Below are positions 23,182-24,400 of a stretch of 24,400 bases of DNA, in pieces. Under the pieces are notes generated by a model. That model was not told where the DNA came from. It worked only from the letters and a program-made list of their open reading frames with translations, and did not search any database. The translations under genes and the position numbers were made by a program. Position 1 is the stretch's first letter. Each line of letters begins with the position of its first letter. Origin of the DNA: SHZI01 sp964407855 (lineage in GTDB: Bacteria; Pseudomonadota; Gammaproteobacteria; Steroidobacterales; GCA-2729495); contig CAYOXI010000039.1 of assembly GCA_964407855.1 (NCBI GenBank), positions 1 through 24,400 of the forward strand, in the 5' to 3' direction.

Positions 23182-24276
23182 ATGTTGCGGGCGGCACTGG
23201 ACTGGCTGGGCTTCGGCGAGAAGGGTCATGAGATCGGGCACGTCCACGGCGGGCACGGTCACAGCCACGACGGCGGCCATGCCCATACCCACGGCGTCAT
23301 TGATCCCACGATCGCGACCACGACGAGAGGGATCTGGGCCATCAAGTGGTCATTCCTGATCCTGGCGGTTACCGCTGTCTTCCAGATCTTCGTGTTTCTA
23401 ATTTCCGGCAGCGTTGCGTTGCTGGCTGACACCATTCACAACGTCGGCGATGCGGCCACGGCCATCCCCCTGTGGATCGCCTTCCTGTTTGCCCGGCGCA
23501 AAGCCAGTGACCGCTTCACCTATGGCCTTGGCCGCGTCGAAGACCTGGCCGGCATGCTGATCGTGGTCCTGATCCTCTTCAGCGCGCTGGTGGCCGGCTA
23601 TCAGACCATTGATCGCTTCATCAATCCCCAGGAGATCAGTTTTCTGGGGATCGTGGCCCTGGCCGGGGTGATAGGTTTCATCGGCAACGAAGTCGTGGCG
23701 GTGCTCCGGATCCGCGTGGGCCGGGAGATCAACAGTGCCGCCCTGATCGCCGACGGCTATCACGCCCGGGTGGATGGTTTGACGAGCCTCGCCGTCGTCG
23801 CCGGGGCGATCGGAGTCTGGGCGGGGTTCCCGCTGGCCGATCCCATTGTGGGCGCGATCATCACCGTGCTGATCTTTGGCATCGTCTGGCAGTCAGCACG
23901 CGCGGTATTCACCCGGGCGCTGGACGGGGTAGACCCGGAATTCACGGCCCTGTTGCGTCACACGGGGGAGCATGTACCCGGCGTCCGGGGCGTGCAGAAC
24001 GTCCGCACCCGCTGGCTGGGGCACCGGATGTACGCCGAGGCAGACGTGGTGGTGGACGATTCGCTGCTGGTGCGGGAGGCCACGATCATCACCGAGAAGC
24101 TCCAGCAGCAGGCGGCGAAACACCTTCCGGCCCTGGCTTCACTCCGGCTCGCACTGGTATCGGGCATCGACCCTGAGGAATTCCAGCGCACCGAAGCCAA
24201 CCCGGCACCACCCCACGATCACGGCGAAGCGCATGACCATGGTCACGATCATGGAGAGCACGGGCACGTGCACTGA
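23182..24276 (+). CDS. Cation diffusion facilitator (CDF) metal exporter with His-rich termini
   Basis: A 364-residue CDF exporter with six TM helices. The metal site is visible in TM2 (His86-N-V-G-Asp90, in LLADTIHNVGD) and TM5 (His194-A-R-V-Asp198, in DGYHARVDG). A cytoplasmic ferredoxin-like C-terminal domain follows (about 240-340). Residues 16-38 hold many His, and the last 20 residues are almost entirely His, Asp, Gly and Glu; both tails probably gather metal. The start at 23182 is 13 nt after the repressor stop with GGGAG upstream; an earlier in-frame start inside the repressor gene is rejected. The pairing resembles dmeRF-type (RcnR/CsoR-CDF) operons known for Ni/Co, but I cannot assign it to DmeF by sequence, and Zn remains possible. 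Confidence 0.92.
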   Translation: MLRAALDWLGFGEKGHEIGHVHGGHGHSHDGGHAHTHGVIDPTIATTTRGIWAIKWSFLILAVTAVFQIFVFLISGSVALLADTIHNVGDAATAIPLWIAFLFARRKASDRFTYGLGRVEDLAGMLIVVLILFSALVAGYQTIDRFINPQEISFLGIVALAGVIGFIGNEVVAVLRIRVGREINSAALIADGYHARVDGLTSLAVVAGAIGVWAGFPLADPIVGAIITVLIFGIVWQSARAVFTRALDGVDPEFTALLRHTGEHVPGVRGVQNVRTRWLGHRMYAEADVVVDDSLLVREATIITEKLQQQAAKHLPALASLRLALVSGIDPEEFQRTEANPAPPHDHGEAHDHGHDHGEHGHVH

Positions 24277-24308
24277 GCCGCGTCCGTCCGGAATCGGGAC
24301 CGGCGGGC

Positions 24309-24400
24309 TCAGTGCCCGAAACTGACCGATGCCGAAGACCTGGCCTCCCGGGGGTCGAAGCGCACGGGCTTCCCGTCGCGGACCCAGACCACCAGCGCCA
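24309..24400 (-). CDS. C-terminal fragment of an unidentified protein (5' truncated)
   Basis: The minus strand from the window edge reads an open frame of about 30 codons (ALVVWVRDGKPVRFDP...SVSFGH, then TGA). Nearly all codons end in G or C, as in the other genes here, and the other frames do not. Too little is visible to assign a family. It is convergent with the CDF gene. Confidence 0.45.
   Translation of the reverse strand, partial: ALVVWVRDGKPVRFDPREARSSASVSFGH

Noticed and set aside
24176..24276. Repetitive CATGACCATGG-like DNA at the CDF 3' end as a DNA repeat
   Set aside because: Explained by His/Asp/Gly codons of the metal-binding tail; no exact tandem unit.

Overview
The window looks like chromosomal DNA of a high-GC gammaproteobacterium, probably from a draft or metagenome scaffold because it carries two runs of exactly 100 N. 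The lineage is inferred from gene content and GC-rich third codon positions; no rRNA or other marker is present to fix it. Coding density is high. I see no tRNA, rRNA, CRISPR array, insertion sequence, prophage or attachment site.

Layout, left to right. (1) 1-3050, plus strand: a truncated circularly permuted ATP-grasp gene, an Alpha-E protein, a transglutaminase-like protein and an Anbu proteasome-like peptidase. This is the recurrent amidoligase/Anbu operon. (2) 3066-9254, plus: a TetR repressor with a perfect palindromic operator over its own promoter, followed by an outer-membrane factor, a lipoprotein adaptor and an RND permease. This is a complete self-regulated tripartite efflux operon. 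(3) 9281-11262: a CRP-like palindrome, an unrecognised 146-aa protein and a lipoprotein SNase-type nuclease on the plus strand; a secreted TPR-like protein converges from the minus strand. A 100-N gap hides the 3' ends of the last two. (4) 11285-12758: a MerR-type regulator in one operon with the TPR-like gene, divergent from a rhomboid protease whose catalytic-serine segment lies in the second gap. (5) 12791-13831, minus: class I fructose-1,6-bisphosphatase. (6) 14054-21328: a sulfate-uptake locus. The binding protein sbp is on the plus strand. On the minus strand lies a tightly packed operon cysA-cysT-cysW-histidine kinase-response regulator. CysA carries an unusual C-terminal extension resembling a universal stress protein (Usp) fold. 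(7) 21411-22721, minus: an MFS permease. (8) 22851-24276, plus: a CsoR/RcnR-family metal sensor with a G-tract operator, and a His-rich CDF metal exporter. A fragment of one more minus-strand gene occupies the right edge.

The most unusual unit is the sulfate locus, where an ABC importer with an extra putative regulatory domain on its ATPase shares an operon with a two-component system; this suggests a dedicated sulfur-sensing circuit, which is inference. A second theme is promoter architecture: several genes (tetR-like, nuclease, merR-like, rhomboid, cysA, MFS) have a TANNNT -10 box only 6-10 nt before the start codon and no Shine-Dalgarno, as expected for leaderless or near-leaderless mRNAs. 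Other genes here (sbp, fbp, the metal sensor) have ordinary leaders with ribosome binding sites.
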